From the NCBI GenBank assembly GCA_030696455.1, contig JAUYSH010000043.1, positions 25,538-89,537 on the forward strand: DNA of 64,000 bases, written 5' to 3'. The notes under the pieces are model-generated. The model was not told the DNA's origin, made no database searches, and worked only from the letters and a program-made list of their open reading frames with translations. Both the position numbers and the translations under genes were made by a program. The stretch comes from Elusimicrobiota bacterium (GTDB lineage Bacteria > Elusimicrobiota > Elusimicrobia > UBA1565 > UBA9628). Shown piece by piece: positions 24,629 through 32,971 of the stretch (position 1 is the stretch's first letter; the number at the start of each line of letters is the position of its first letter).

Positions 24629-25573
24629 ATGGGCGAGATCCGGAAGGCGTCGGAGGTCGACGAGGGCGCGCTGCGCCTCTTCTACGCCGACGCCTTTCCG
24701 GATAGGGCCGCGTTCCTCGGCGCGCACTGGCGCTGGCTGTACCGCGTCGGGCGGTTCCCCGGCGTCGAGCCGCTCGTCCTCCTCGACGGCGAGCGGGTGA
24801 TCGGCCACGCCGGGGCCGTCCCCGTCGTCCTGGACCGGCTGGGCGCGCGGCAGACGGCGATCTGGTTCGTCGACTTCGCGATACTGCCCGAATTCCAGGG
24901 CCGGCGCCTCGGCGCCGAGCTGACGCGCGCCTGGATGGCGCTATGTCCCGACCGCGTCACCTTCTGCAACGACCGGTCGATCCGGGTCTTCCGAAAATTC
25001 GGCTGGCGCGAGCGCTTCGACGCGGACGTCCGCTCCTTGCCCATCATCGGGGCCGCCCGCCCGGCCTACCGCCTCCTGCTCGCGGGCGCGCCGCGGCTCT
25101 CCGTCGGGCCGCTGCCCGCCTCCCCCGCCGAGCTGACGACCGTGCTCGAGGATTCCTCCCCCGCGCCCGTGCGCGTCCTGCGCGATGAGGACTGGGCCCG
25201 ATGGCGGCTCTACGAGAATCCGCGAAGCGCGGAATACCGGCTCGCGGAGCACGAGGGCGTCAAAGCCGTGGTGAGGCTGTTCGACAGCCTGGGCCGGCGG
25301 CGCGCGCACCTGCTCCACGTCGGCCCCGGGACCGCCGCCGCGCGCGCGGCGCTCGTCGCGGGCTTCGCGCGCTGGGCCGTCGAGCAAGGCGCGGGCCGCG
25401 CCTGGATGGCGACCAACGATCAGGCTCTGCTGGCCGCGGCCTCCTGGCGCCTGCCTCGCGGCTACGGCCTGCGCTTCGCCTGGCACAGCGACGACGCGGC
25501 CGTCGGCCAGGCCCTGTTCGAGGGCCTCTCCACGCAGGCGCTCGACAGCGACCACGACCTCATGTTCCCATGA
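24629..25573 (+). CDS. GNAT-type N-acetyltransferase
   Basis: 314 residues. An N-terminal GNAT fold is suggested by FVDFAILPEFQGRRLGAELTRAWM (acetyl-CoA loop R/Q-x-x-G-x-G/A near 90-100, here QGRRLGAEL). The second half (about 170-314) may be a degenerate second GNAT domain, as in tandem GNAT proteins. The substrate is unknown. It begins 3 nt after the transporter stop and overlaps the deacetylase, so acetylation and deacetylation enzymes sit together, perhaps acting on a cell-surface sugar. Confidence 0.75.
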   Translation: MGEIRKASEVDEGALRLFYADAFPDRAAFLGAHWRWLYRVGRFPGVEPLVLLDGERVIGHAGAVPVVLDRLGARQTAIWFVDFAILPEFQGRRLGAELTRAWMALCPDRVTFCNDRSIRVFRKFGWRERFDADVRSLPIIGAARPAYRLLLAGAPRLSVGPLPASPAELTTVLEDSSPAPVRVLRDEDWARWRLYENPRSAEYRLAEHEGVKAVVRLFDSLGRRRAHLLHVGPGTAAARAALVAGFARWAVEQGAGRAWMATNDQALLAAASWRLPRGYGLRFAWHSDDAAVGQALFEGLSTQALDSDHDLMFP

Positions 25574-26556
25574 AAACGGCCGCGCTCTCGGCCGCCTTGA
25601 GGCTCGGTCTCGATCGTCCTTTGCGTTGGCTGCGGCGCAAGAGCGCCGTGGTCCTCATGTACCACGGCTTCACCGACCGCCCTTCCGACGGGCTCGTCAA
25701 CTATCAGGGCAACCGCCTCCAGCAGGAGACCTTTCGCCGCCAGCTCGCTTTTCTCAAGGACCACTGCCATCTCGTGACCTTGCGCCAGGTCGCGGCCTCG
25801 CTCTCGGGCGGGCCGGCCCTGCCCGACTACGCCGTCGCGCTGAGCATCGACGACGGCTACGAGTCGGTTTACACCTTGGGCTTCCCCGTCCTGCGCGAGG
25901 CCAAGGCGCCCGCGACCTTGTTCGTCGCCACCCAGTTCGTCGACGAACGCATCCCGCTTTGGCCCGACCGCCTCGAGCACGCCTTCGCGGGCGCCCCGGG
26001 CGACGCCGCCGCGCGCCGCGAGGTCCTCAAGGGCCTGCAGCGCCGCGCCAAGGGCCTCGTTCCCGATCAGCGCGAGCGCCTGATCGCCCCCATCGAAGCC
26101 GAGCTGGGGAGAGCCTTGATCCTCGATGCTTCCGCCCCCGAGACCTACCGCCCCGTGACCTGGGCGCAGGGCAAGGAGATGGCCGACTCGGGCCTCGTCG
26201 AGATCGGCAGCCACACCCACACCCACACCATCGTCACGCTTCTCGATGAGGAATCCGCGCGCCGGGAGCTCGCCCTCTCGAAGTCCCTCGTGGAGAAGAA
26301 CGTCCAGCGCCCCTGCGACCTGTTCTGCTACCCCAACGGCGACTACGACGACTTCAGCCCCAAGACGTCGCTCTACCTGAAGGACGCCGGCTACCGCTGC
26401 GGCCTGACCACCGTCGCCGGCTTCGTCGCCCCCGGCTCCGATCCCTTCGAGATGCTCCGCTTCGGGACCGACGACCGCGACTCCTTCGAGAAGTTCCGCA
26501 TGACCTTCAGCCTCGGCCGCAACCTCCTCCAAGCCGCCCGCCGCGGACTGGCCTAG
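25570..26556 (+). CDS. Polysaccharide deacetylase (NodB fold, CE4)
   Basis: 328 residues. The catalytic motifs are SIDDGYES (D94, D95) and SHTHTHT (H215, H219), matching the CE4 base aspartate and metal-binding Asp-His-His triad. CE4 enzymes remove N-acetyl groups from peptidoglycan, chitin-like or exopolysaccharide GlcNAc. There is no clear signal peptide, so it may be cytoplasmic or membrane-associated through the basic N-terminus. A spacer of about 85 residues separates the two motifs, longer than in minimal NodB domains. The start overlaps the acetyltransferase stop (ATGA). Confidence 0.9.
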   Translation: MKTAALSAALRLGLDRPLRWLRRKSAVVLMYHGFTDRPSDGLVNYQGNRLQQETFRRQLAFLKDHCHLVTLRQVAASLSGGPALPDYAVALSIDDGYESVYTLGFPVLREAKAPATLFVATQFVDERIPLWPDRLEHAFAGAPGDAAARREVLKGLQRRAKGLVPDQRERLIAPIEAELGRALILDASAPETYRPVTWAQGKEMADSGLVEIGSHTHTHTIVTLLDEESARRELALSKSLVEKNVQRPCDLFCYPNGDYDDFSPKTSLYLKDAGYRCGLTTVAGFVAPGSDPFEMLRFGTDDRDSFEKFRMTFSLGRNLLQAARRGLA

Positions 26557-26613
26557 GCCCTCGCGCATCGGCTCCGGGGCCTTTCGGCCCTTCCGCCGCC
26601 CCACGGATCGCGC

Positions 26614-26619
26614 CATAAT
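26614..26619 (+). promoter_or_regulatory. -10 box (CATAAT), leaderless GTG start
   Basis: CATAAT ends 6 nt before the GTG at 26626, so transcription should begin at the start codon. The -35 match (TTCCGC at 26591) is weak. Confidence 0.5.
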
Positions 26620-26625
26620 GTTTCG

Positions 26626-27207
26626 GTGAAGCTTTGGCTCGTCCTCCTGTTGGCGGCGCCCGCCTCCGCGCGCGTCGTGGAAGCCCCCGTCCGCGCGGCT
26701 CCCGCCGCCCTGGCCGGCCCCGCGTCCTTGGGCTCCGCGGCTGTATCCTTCGACGGCGCGGGGCCGCTTCGGCCCTGGCTCGAGGTCCCCGGCACCCCGT
26801 TCCTGAGGCTGGGCTCGAGCCTCATCGACACGAGGGCCTTCGGCGCGACCGAGCTGCTCAAGGCCGTCAGCCAGACCGACGGCCGCCCCGTGATCGGCAT
26901 CTTCGAGACCGGCACGGCGCGCGTGCTCAACGCCTTCTCGCTCGGCTCCTGGGGGGTGCGCGGCCACAGCGACGCGCTGCCCCCGGGACGCGATCGCTCC
27001 GAGCTCGGCGGCTACTCTTTTCAGCTGCGGCGGGACGGGCGGCCCGCCTTCGCCGGCTCCGGGTCGGTCCCGGCCACGATCACCCCCGCCGTCGAGCGCG
27101 CCGTCCTGCGCCACCTCGGCGTCCGCCCCGCTCACCTGAGCCCCGCGGAACGCATGCGCCGGCTGTGGCTGCGCGTGCTCGATTGGGCCGCCGCACTCGC
27201 CAAATAG
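26626..27207 (+). CDS. Secreted protein of unknown function
   Basis: 193 residues from a GTG placed by the adjacent -10 box. The signal peptide MKLWLVLLLAAPASA is short and clear. The mature part has a Gly/Asp-rich central stretch (WGVRGHSDALPPGRDRSELG) and a C-terminal basic helix with Trp. No cysteine, catalytic motif or known domain is recognised. It is transcribed alone before gmhB. Confidence 0.65.
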   Translation: MKLWLVLLLAAPASARVVEAPVRAAPAALAGPASLGSAAVSFDGAGPLRPWLEVPGTPFLRLGSSLIDTRAFGATELLKAVSQTDGRPVIGIFETGTARVLNAFSLGSWGVRGHSDALPPGRDRSELGGYSFQLRRDGRPAFAGSGSVPATITPAVERAVLRHLGVRPAHLSPAERMRRLWLRVLDWAAALAK

Positions 27208-27208
27208 C

Positions 27209-27214
27209 TAGAAT
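27209..27214 (+). promoter_or_regulatory. -10 box (TAGAAT) of gmhB, leaderless
   Basis: TAGAAT ends 6 nt before the ATG at 27221. No Shine-Dalgarno is present. Confidence 0.55.
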
Positions 27215-27220
27215 CCCGGG

Positions 27221-27781
27221 ATGAAGCCCCGCCCCAAGGCCGTCTTCATCGACCGCGACGGCGTGCTCATCCGCGACGCGGATTATCTGGCCACGACCGA
27301 AGGTCTTTCCGTCTTCAAAGGCTCCCCCCGGGCGCTCAGGCTGCTGCGCGCGGCGGGCTTCAAGATCGTCATCGTCACCAACCAGTCCGGCGTCGCCCGC
27401 GGCTTCTTCACCGACGCGGCCGTGCGCAAGATCCACGCCGAACTCCGGCGCCGTCTCGCTCGCGCCGGAGCGAAATGGGACGCGATCTATTATTCTCCCC
27501 ACGGCCCCGACAGCGGCCACTCCTGGCGCAAGCCCGGGACGGGCATGCTCCTCGCGGCCAAGAAGAAGCTCGGGCTGGACCTGAAAGGCTCCTTCATGAT
27601 CGGCGACAAGACCTCGGACATCGAGTGCGCCCGCCGGGCGGGCTGCGCCTCGGTCCTCGTGCTCACCGGCAGCGCCGGGCGGGACAAGGCCTTCAAGGCC
27701 AAGCCCGATGCCGTTCGCCGAGACATCCTCTCCGCGGCGCGTTGGATCGCCAAAAAGAATTCGACGAATTTGCGAGCCTGA
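27221..27781 (+). CDS. gmhB: HAD-IIIA phosphatase, heptose-bisphosphate 7-phosphatase-like
   Basis: 186 residues. The HAD nucleophile pair D11/D13 (FIDRDGVL), the Thr motif (IVTNQSGVARGFF) and the late GDKTSDIECARRAG motif match the GmhB/HisB-N family. GmhB removes the 7-phosphate of heptose bisphosphate for LPS core synthesis. Oddity: the cysteine-rich zinc loop of E. coli GmhB is replaced by YYSPHGPDSGHSWRKPG, so the zinc site is lost and substrate preference may differ. Its stop codon lies inside a repeat end (GCCTGACACC, 27776-27785), which may have trimmed the original C-terminus. Confidence 0.82.
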   Translation: MKPRPKAVFIDRDGVLIRDADYLATTEGLSVFKGSPRALRLLRAAGFKIVIVTNQSGVARGFFTDAAVRKIHAELRRRLARAGAKWDAIYYSPHGPDSGHSWRKPGTGMLLAAKKKLGLDLKGSFMIGDKTSDIECARRAGCASVLVLTGSAGRDKAFKAKPDAVRRDILSAARWIAKKNSTNLRA

Positions 27782-27785
27782 CACC
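27776..27785. repeat. Solitary repeat end GCCTGACACC
   Basis: This equals the right end of the hairpin at 8812-8877. It provides the TGA stop of gmhB and, shifted, the -35-like CTGACA (27778-27783) of the next gene. No left end is found nearby. Confidence 0.6.
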
Positions 27786-27807
27786 AAGGGGGCTCGAAAG
27801 GTAGAAT
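27778..27807 (+). promoter_or_regulatory. Promoter of the glutathione peroxidase gene
   Basis: CTGACA (27778-27783) and TAGAAT (27802-27807) are 18 bp apart. The ATG is at 27813, 5 nt after the -10 box, so the mRNA is probably leaderless. The -35 lies in the repeat end. Confidence 0.55.
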
Positions 27808-27812
27808 GACGC

Positions 27813-28403
27813 ATGAAGCGCATCCTGAGCAGGGCCAAGCTGGGGCTGAGCGAGACGTTGTTCGCCGCCGCCGCCGCCTTATCCAAGAGACCCGAGGTGA
27901 ATCCGATGCAAGCCGAGAAGACGAAGGGGCGCATCTACGAGTTCGAGATGCTCAGCATCGACGGCAAGCCCGTCAAGCTCTCGAAGTACAAAGGCCACGC
28001 GCTGCTCATCGTCAACACGGCGTCGCTGTGCGGCTTCACCCCGCAGTACACGGACCTCGAGGCGCTGCACCAGAAATACAAGGATAAGGGCCTGCGCATC
28101 GCGGCCTTCCCCGCCAACGAGTTCGGCGCCCAGGAGCCCGGCTCCGACGCGGACATCAAGAGCTTCTGCCTGACCAAGTTCGCCCTTTCCTTCGACCTCT
28201 ACTCGAAGATCTCCGTGAAGGGTCCGGGCATCCACCCGCTGTACAAGTTCCTGACGACGGAAGCGGGGTTCAACGGCGACATCCCCTGGAACTTCTCTAA
28301 ATATTTAGTCAATAAGGAGGGCCTGGTCGTCGCGCGCTTCGGCCCCGACGCCAATCCCGCCGGCAAGGAGATCGAGTCCAAGGTCGAGGCCACGCTCGCA
28401 TGA
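27813..28403 (+). CDS. Glutathione peroxidase family thiol peroxidase
   Basis: 196 residues. The tetrad is complete: peroxidatic C73 (NTASLCGFTPQY, an ordinary TGC codon, not selenocysteine), Q107 (ANEFGAQEPG), W159 and N160 (PWNF). These enzymes reduce hydroperoxides, in bacteria often with thioredoxin. The N-terminal 31 residues exceed the family's normal start; ATG 27906 is an alternative, but the promoter position favours 27813. The extension is basic-hydrophobic and might act as a signal or membrane segment. A glycosyltransferase gene follows in ATGA overlap. Confidence 0.88.
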   Translation: MKRILSRAKLGLSETLFAAAAALSKRPEVNPMQAEKTKGRIYEFEMLSIDGKPVKLSKYKGHALLIVNTASLCGFTPQYTDLEALHQKYKDKGLRIAAFPANEFGAQEPGSDADIKSFCLTKFALSFDLYSKISVKGPGIHPLYKFLTTEAGFNGDIPWNFSKYLVNKEGLVVARFGPDANPAGKEIESKVEATLA

Positions 28404-29425
28404 GCGAGCCGCTATTTTCCATCGTCCTGCCCACCTACAACCGGGCGCACATGCTGCCCGGGGCCCTGGCCACCGTCGCCGGGCAGACCTTCGGCGACTA
28501 TGAGGTCCTGATCGTCGACGACGGGTCCATGGACGAGACGCCGGAGATGATCCAGGAGTGGTGCAAGGATAAACGGTTCAAGTACACCCGAGTTCCCAAG
28601 AACATCGGGAACATGGCGTGCCGCAACATGGCGCTCGAGATGGCGGCGGGGACCTGGATCACGAACATCGATTCGGATGATTTTTGGACGCTCGACCGCC
28701 TTCAGAAGTTCGCCGATTTCTTTAAAGCCCGCCCGAACGCCGGATTCGTTTTTTCCGACGGCTGGCTGCACCGGTACGACCGCCTCATCGGGACCGCTTT
28801 TCCGCCGGGCATGAAGATCGAGGAAGGCAAGGTGCCCGGCCACTACGCCGTCGGGGAAGAGTTTTTACCTTACCTCACGACGAATCTGGCGATTCCTCGC
28901 GCGCTGTACAAGAAGTACGGCCACTATCGCTCGGACATGATCATTCTGGACAACGAACTTTACGCCCGGATGCTCGCGGACGGCGTGGAGGTGGGCGTGA
29001 TCTACGAGCGCCTGGCCGTGCGGCGCATCCACGAAGGGCAGGTCACGCACAAGTGGCTCGAGGAGTATCCCGAGGGGATGGCCGCCCTCGTCGCCGGCGG
29101 CACGCCGCCCGATATTTTAGAGGCCGAGAAGCGCAAGATCGTGCGCGAGATCGCTTCCTACCTCGTCAAGAACCTGCAGCCCGAGAAGGCGCGCGAGTTC
29201 ATGCTCAAGGAGCTCGGCGAGGAAGCCAAGTCGACGGCCGTCTACAAGTCGACCTTCGTGCCCGCCCCGCTGCTCGCCGCGGCGAAGGAGGCGCGCAAGG
29301 CCTGGCTCATGGCGCGCCACAACCGCGCGCTGGCGACCGCCGAGGAGCGCGCGGTGTACGCCCTGATCGACCCCCTCATCGACGCCGAGAACGCGCGCCT
29401 GAGCGCGAAAGCCGCCGCGAAATAA
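28400..29425 (+). CDS. GT2-family glycosyltransferase
   Basis: 341 residues. GT-A fold: SIVLPTYNRAHML start, nucleotide-binding LIVDDGSMDET, and the metal motif DSDD (NIDSDDFWT). The transfer of a sugar from an NDP donor onto a glycan is the family reaction; donor and acceptor are unknown. The C-terminal part (about 235-341) is helical and charged. The start overlaps the peroxidase stop. It is separated from the larger polysaccharide operon by a convergent gap. Confidence 0.87.
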   Translation: MSEPLFSIVLPTYNRAHMLPGALATVAGQTFGDYEVLIVDDGSMDETPEMIQEWCKDKRFKYTRVPKNIGNMACRNMALEMAAGTWITNIDSDDFWTLDRLQKFADFFKARPNAGFVFSDGWLHRYDRLIGTAFPPGMKIEEGKVPGHYAVGEEFLPYLTTNLAIPRALYKKYGHYRSDMIILDNELYARMLADGVEVGVIYERLAVRRIHEGQVTHKWLEEYPEGMAALVAGGTPPDILEAEKRKIVREIASYLVKNLQPEKAREFMLKELGEEAKSTAVYKSTFVPAPLLAAAKEARKAWLMARHNRALATAEERAVYALIDPLIDAENARLSAKAAAK

Positions 29426-29646
29426 TCGCTCCGGCGAAGATTCCGAGTTAGCCCCGATTTCCCACCGGTGGAATCGCGGGGACGGCTTCAGGCCGATCGA
29501 TCCAGGTCCTTTTCGTCAACAACAAAAGACCGCGCCTCATGGTCGACTGTTTCCGGAAACAGTTGGGGCGCCAAGCCTCGCAGGCGAGCGATGCCTGCGT
29601 CCGGGGTGCCCTCGCAGCAGCACTCTCCGCGAGGACAGCTCCTCGA
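29426..29646. other. Convergent intergenic region with palindromes
   Basis: 221 nt between two gene ends. It holds an imperfect hairpin at about 29452-29481 around CCACCGGTGG, a perfect 18-bp palindrome ACTGTTTCCGGAAACAGT at 29546-29563, and a 7-bp hairpin CGCAGGC/GCCTGCG (29579-29599). None has a T-run. Short frames here are not supported by a start site or codon pattern. Confidence 0.6.
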
Positions 29647-32238
29647 TCACTTCTTCGGGAGGACGATCCAGCCCGTCGGGACCGGCTGGCCGGGGACGAT
29701 CTGCGTGCCCGGCGCCACCGCGGCGGGCTTAAGCCGCCCTTCGGCCTGGGCGCGGCGGTAGGTGACCTCGAGGTTTTTCTTGGCCATCTCGAAGTTCTGG
29801 TCGTAGGAGAGCGCCACGCGGTAGGCCTGCTCGGCCTCGGGGAAGCGGTCGGCCATGAACAGGGCGTTGGCCATGCTCGTGTAGGCCTCGGCGGACTCGC
29901 GCAGGCGGTTGGACTCGCCGACGTGGTGATGGACCCAGCCGCCGTCGAGGTGAGTGTAGGCCTGATAGGAGAGGATGGTCTTGCGCAGCCAGGGCTTTTC
30001 GAGCAAGGAGGGCGCGACCGCGCACTGAGACGCGTCGATAAAAGCCTGGTAGGTCTTCACCGCCTCGTCGTACTGCTTGCGGATCATGAAGATCTGGGCC
30101 ATGCGGTAGAAGTTCGGGGCGAAGACCGGGTCGATCTGGTAGTAGAGCCGGAAGCGCGTCATCGCCATGTCGAGGTACTTCTCGGCTTCCTCAGGCCTGC
30201 CGTTATTGGTCGCCCACTCGGCGCGGCGCAAATGCAGGTTGCCGATCTGGTGATGCATCTGGACGTAGTTCGGCGCCAGCTTGCGGACCTCCTCGTACCA
30301 GTACATCGCGCGCTCGTAGTCGTCGCGGGCGACGTTGTCGGTGTCTCCCCAGTTGGGCAGATACGCCTTCGTCATGTTGAAGCGGTCGTTGAAGACATTA
30401 CCCAAAAAATATTTTGACATCACGAAGTCGGGATTCAATCTGTTGACGATGAGGTAATTCCCGACGGCGGGTTCCCACTGCCGTTCTTTTGAAAAGTAGA
30501 TGGCGACGTTGTGGTGGATGTCGGCCTTGAAGTAGCCCCAGAACTGGTACAGCGGCGCCAGCATCGCGAGCACGAGCATGGGCACGACCGGGCTCTCCGA
30601 GAGAAGGCAGAGGCGGATCATCTTCCAGCCGAGCCACAGCATGCAGGCGGCGAAGACGCCCCAGGCGAGCCACCACTGCAGCAGCTCCCCGCCGCCGGGC
30701 ACGCGCGAGAGCGGCCCCTGAAGCATGGAGAACTCCCCGAACATGCCGCCGAACGGGACCTGGCGCAACTGGCTCCAGCCCTTGAAGAGCGCGTAATAGA
30801 GCACGCCGCCGGCCGCGGCCAGACGCAACGGCCAGATCAGCATCTCCGAAACCGTCGTCCACGCGGAGGCCGCGCCGGGGACGGCCGGCGCCTCGGGCTC
30901 GCGGGGGTGGAGCTCGTAGAGCGCCCGGCCGCGCGCGAGGTTGACGATCAGGCCCGACAGCAGGCCCAGATAGACGCCCGAGGAGACGAAGCGCATGCTG
31001 ACGTCGAAGGTGTTGTGGGCGAGCATGCCCATGAACGCGACGATCACGCCGATCAGGTCCAGCGCGCGCGGCGGCGGACGGCCGTCCTTGAGCATGGCCG
31101 ACGTCGTCAGCTGCCCGAGCGACCGGAAGCCCACGACCAAGGTGCTCAGGACGAGCCAGAGGAAGATGCCGAAGCCGAGGATGCCGTTGTCGAAGAGCTG
31201 CTCGAGATACTCGTTCTCGGCGTGGTCGGTCTCGGTGTTGTGCTTGCCCTCGATGTGGAAGATGGCGGGGCGGCGGAACGCGGGGTAGAGCGGAGGGAAG
31301 GAGCCCACGCCCGAGCCGGTCCACGGCTGGGTGCGGATCATCTCCCAGGTCGCCTCCCAGGTGAACAGGCGGAAGTTGATCGAGACGACGCGGCCCATCA
31401 GGTCCTTGGCCGTGTAGCCGACGAAGCCCAGCACCAGGACGGCGACCAGGCCGAGCAGGCGCTTGCGGATGGGCTTGGTCTGCTCGGCGAAGAACACCAG
31501 CGAGATCACGCCGAAGATGAAGCACACCATCGCGAAGCCGAGCCAGGCGCCCTTCGTGCCCGTCTTGATGAGGTTGAGCAGCAGCAGGCCGATCAGGACC
31601 ATCAGGCTCCAGCGCCGGGTCTTGAACCACTGCGTGAGCAGGATCGGGAACATGATGACGAGGAAGTTCCCATAGAAGTTCGGGTTGCCGTAGGTCGAGA
31701 ACACGCGGTCGGAGAACGCGCCGCGCCAGACGAACGGGTCGATGCCCTTGCCCACGCCGCGCGGGAACATCGAGTTGTCGATGAACTGGAGGGTCCCGTA
31801 GCCGATCGCGATCCAGGCCGTCCAGATGAGGACCTTGAAGAGGCGCCCGACGGCCGCCTCGTCGAACTCGTAGATCGTGATCAGGGCCACGATCATGTAG
31901 AACATGTGGCGCAGGAAGAAGTCCGTGCTCGACATGTGGTACGGCGCCTTCAGATAGGAGAACACGCCCCAGCCCAGGTAGGCGAGGAACGGCGACAGGC
32001 AGACCAGGTCCTCCCGGTTCAGGGCGTGCTTGCCGGCGACGGCCAGGCGCGCGAGCCACATCGTCAGCAGGCCCAGTCCGCCCATCTGCATCATCGAGAT
32101 CTTCACCTGCGCGGAGTCGTAGGTGCGCAGGAAGAACAGCGAGGAGATCAGAAGGTACAGGACCGGAAGCCAGGTGGTGATCGCCCTGTGGGCGTAGGTT
32201 TCCGCGTCGGCCCTCAGGTCGCGCCGTTGTTCAGCCAT
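29647..32238 (-). CDS. O-antigen ligase-domain membrane protein with C-terminal TPR
   Basis: 863 residues. About 12 hydrophobic segments lie in residues 20-590. The Wzy_C/O-antigen-ligase region holds the large periplasmic loop with FRLFTWEATWEMIRTQPW and the family motif HAENEYLEQLFDNG. The last 280 residues are soluble TPR-like repeats (NYLIVNRLNPDFVMSKYFLG, QYDEAVKTYQAFIDA, FPEAEQAYRVALSYDQ). Members transfer or polymerise lipid-linked glycans on the periplasmic side. ATG 32238 overlaps the upstream GT2 by 8 nt, and a -10 box lies 9 nt before it. It closes the polysaccharide operon. Confidence 0.88.
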   Translation of the reverse strand: MAEQRRDLRADAETYAHRAITTWLPVLYLLISSLFFLRTYDSAQVKISMMQMGGLGLLTMWLARLAVAGKHALNREDLVCLSPFLAYLGWGVFSYLKAPYHMSSTDFFLRHMFYMIVALITIYEFDEAAVGRLFKVLIWTAWIAIGYGTLQFIDNSMFPRGVGKGIDPFVWRGAFSDRVFSTYGNPNFYGNFLVIMFPILLTQWFKTRRWSLMVLIGLLLLNLIKTGTKGAWLGFAMVCFIFGVISLVFFAEQTKPIRKRLLGLVAVLVLGFVGYTAKDLMGRVVSINFRLFTWEATWEMIRTQPWTGSGVGSFPPLYPAFRRPAIFHIEGKHNTETDHAENEYLEQLFDNGILGFGIFLWLVLSTLVVGFRSLGQLTTSAMLKDGRPPPRALDLIGVIVAFMGMLAHNTFDVSMRFVSSGVYLGLLSGLIVNLARGRALYELHPREPEAPAVPGAASAWTTVSEMLIWPLRLAAAGGVLYYALFKGWSQLRQVPFGGMFGEFSMLQGPLSRVPGGGELLQWWLAWGVFAACMLWLGWKMIRLCLLSESPVVPMLVLAMLAPLYQFWGYFKADIHHNVAIYFSKERQWEPAVGNYLIVNRLNPDFVMSKYFLGNVFNDRFNMTKAYLPNWGDTDNVARDDYERAMYWYEEVRKLAPNYVQMHHQIGNLHLRRAEWATNNGRPEEAEKYLDMAMTRFRLYYQIDPVFAPNFYRMAQIFMIRKQYDEAVKTYQAFIDASQCAVAPSLLEKPWLRKTILSYQAYTHLDGGWVHHHVGESNRLRESAEAYTSMANALFMADRFPEAEQAYRVALSYDQNFEMAKKNLEVTYRRAQAEGRLKPAAVAPGTQIVPGQPVPTGWIVLPKK

Positions 32239-32971
32239 GGGGGGTTGATTCTACCTTTTCACCGTCCGCCGCGGTCACCGCCCGGCCCATCGAGATCTCG
32301 CGCAGCAAGGTCTTGACGAAGACCACGCCCGTCGGCCAGGATTCCGCCGTGCTCTGGCCGCCGAGGCGCGGGTACTCGTGCGTCGGCATTTCGCCGATCG
32401 CCATGCCGAGCTTCATCATGCGGATCGACATCTGGTACTCGATGGGGAAGCCGTCGGCGTCGCACGCGCAGCGCCTCAAGGATTCCGCGCGCACCGCGCG
32501 GAACCCGTTGATCGTGTCCTCGACATAGAGGCCGCGGTTCCAGAGGAGGTTGGCGGCCAAGGTGAAGAGCTGGTTGACCCACTTGCGGGGGCGGAACCAG
32601 TGCACGTCCTCCTCGTTGTAGGCGCCCTTCATCATGCGCGAGGCGACGACGAGGTCGGAGCCGTCGGCCTCGATCTTCTCGAAGATGCGCGGGATGTCCT
32701 CGGGGTCCTCGTTGCCGTCGGGGCTGTAGTAGCAGATCGTCTCGGCGCCGGTGAGCTCGAGGGCGAGGCGGAAGGCGACGCCGCGGCCGCGGCGGGGCTG
32801 GGGCACGACCTTCAGCCCCTTGGACTCGAGGAACTCGACGGTGCCGTCCTTGGAGCCGCCGTCGATGGCCATGACCTCGTCCGCGGCGCTCAGCGGGAGG
32901 CGGTCGAAGATCTTGGGCAGGGCCTCGATCTCGTTGTAGGTCAGTAAAACTAATAGTCTTTTGCCTCTCAC
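32231..32971 (-). CDS. GT2 glycosyltransferase, dolichol-phosphate mannosyltransferase-like
   Basis: 246 residues, no membrane tail. Motifs: VLLTYNEIEALPKI, AIDGGSKDGTVEFL, and YYSPDGNEDPEDIP at the metal site, with a late WFRPRKWVNQLFT segment common in the DPM1-like branch. These enzymes transfer a sugar to polyprenyl phosphate. The DXD motif is degenerate (PDGNED). Starts in ATGA overlap with the epimerase gene, ends overlapping the ligase gene. Confidence 0.85.
   Translation of the reverse strand: MRGKRLLVLLTYNEIEALPKIFDRLPLSAADEVMAIDGGSKDGTVEFLESKGLKVVPQPRRGRGVAFRLALELTGAETICYYSPDGNEDPEDIPRIFEKIEADGSDLVVASRMMKGAYNEEDVHWFRPRKWVNQLFTLAANLLWNRGLYVEDTINGFRAVRAESLRRCACDADGFPIEYQMSIRMMKLGMAIGEMPTHEYPRLGGQSTAESWPTGVVFVKTLLREISMGRAVTAADGEKVESTPHG
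32248..32253 (-). promoter_or_regulatory. -10 box (TAGAAT) internal to the operon, before the ligase gene
   Basis: On the minus strand TAGAAT lies 9 nt before the ATG at 32238, inside the end of the upstream gene. It may give the ligase gene a separate, nearly leaderless transcript. Confidence 0.4.

Noticed and set aside
26212..26229. CACACC triplet run as a microsatellite
   Set aside because: It encodes the conserved SHTHTHT metal motif of the deacetylase.
27813..28403. Selenocysteine glutathione peroxidase
   Set aside because: The active-site codon is TGC (Cys), not TGA.
29468..29761. Plus-strand small gene in the convergent gap
   Set aside because: Arg/Ser-rich product with no start signal, running into the opposite-strand ligase gene.
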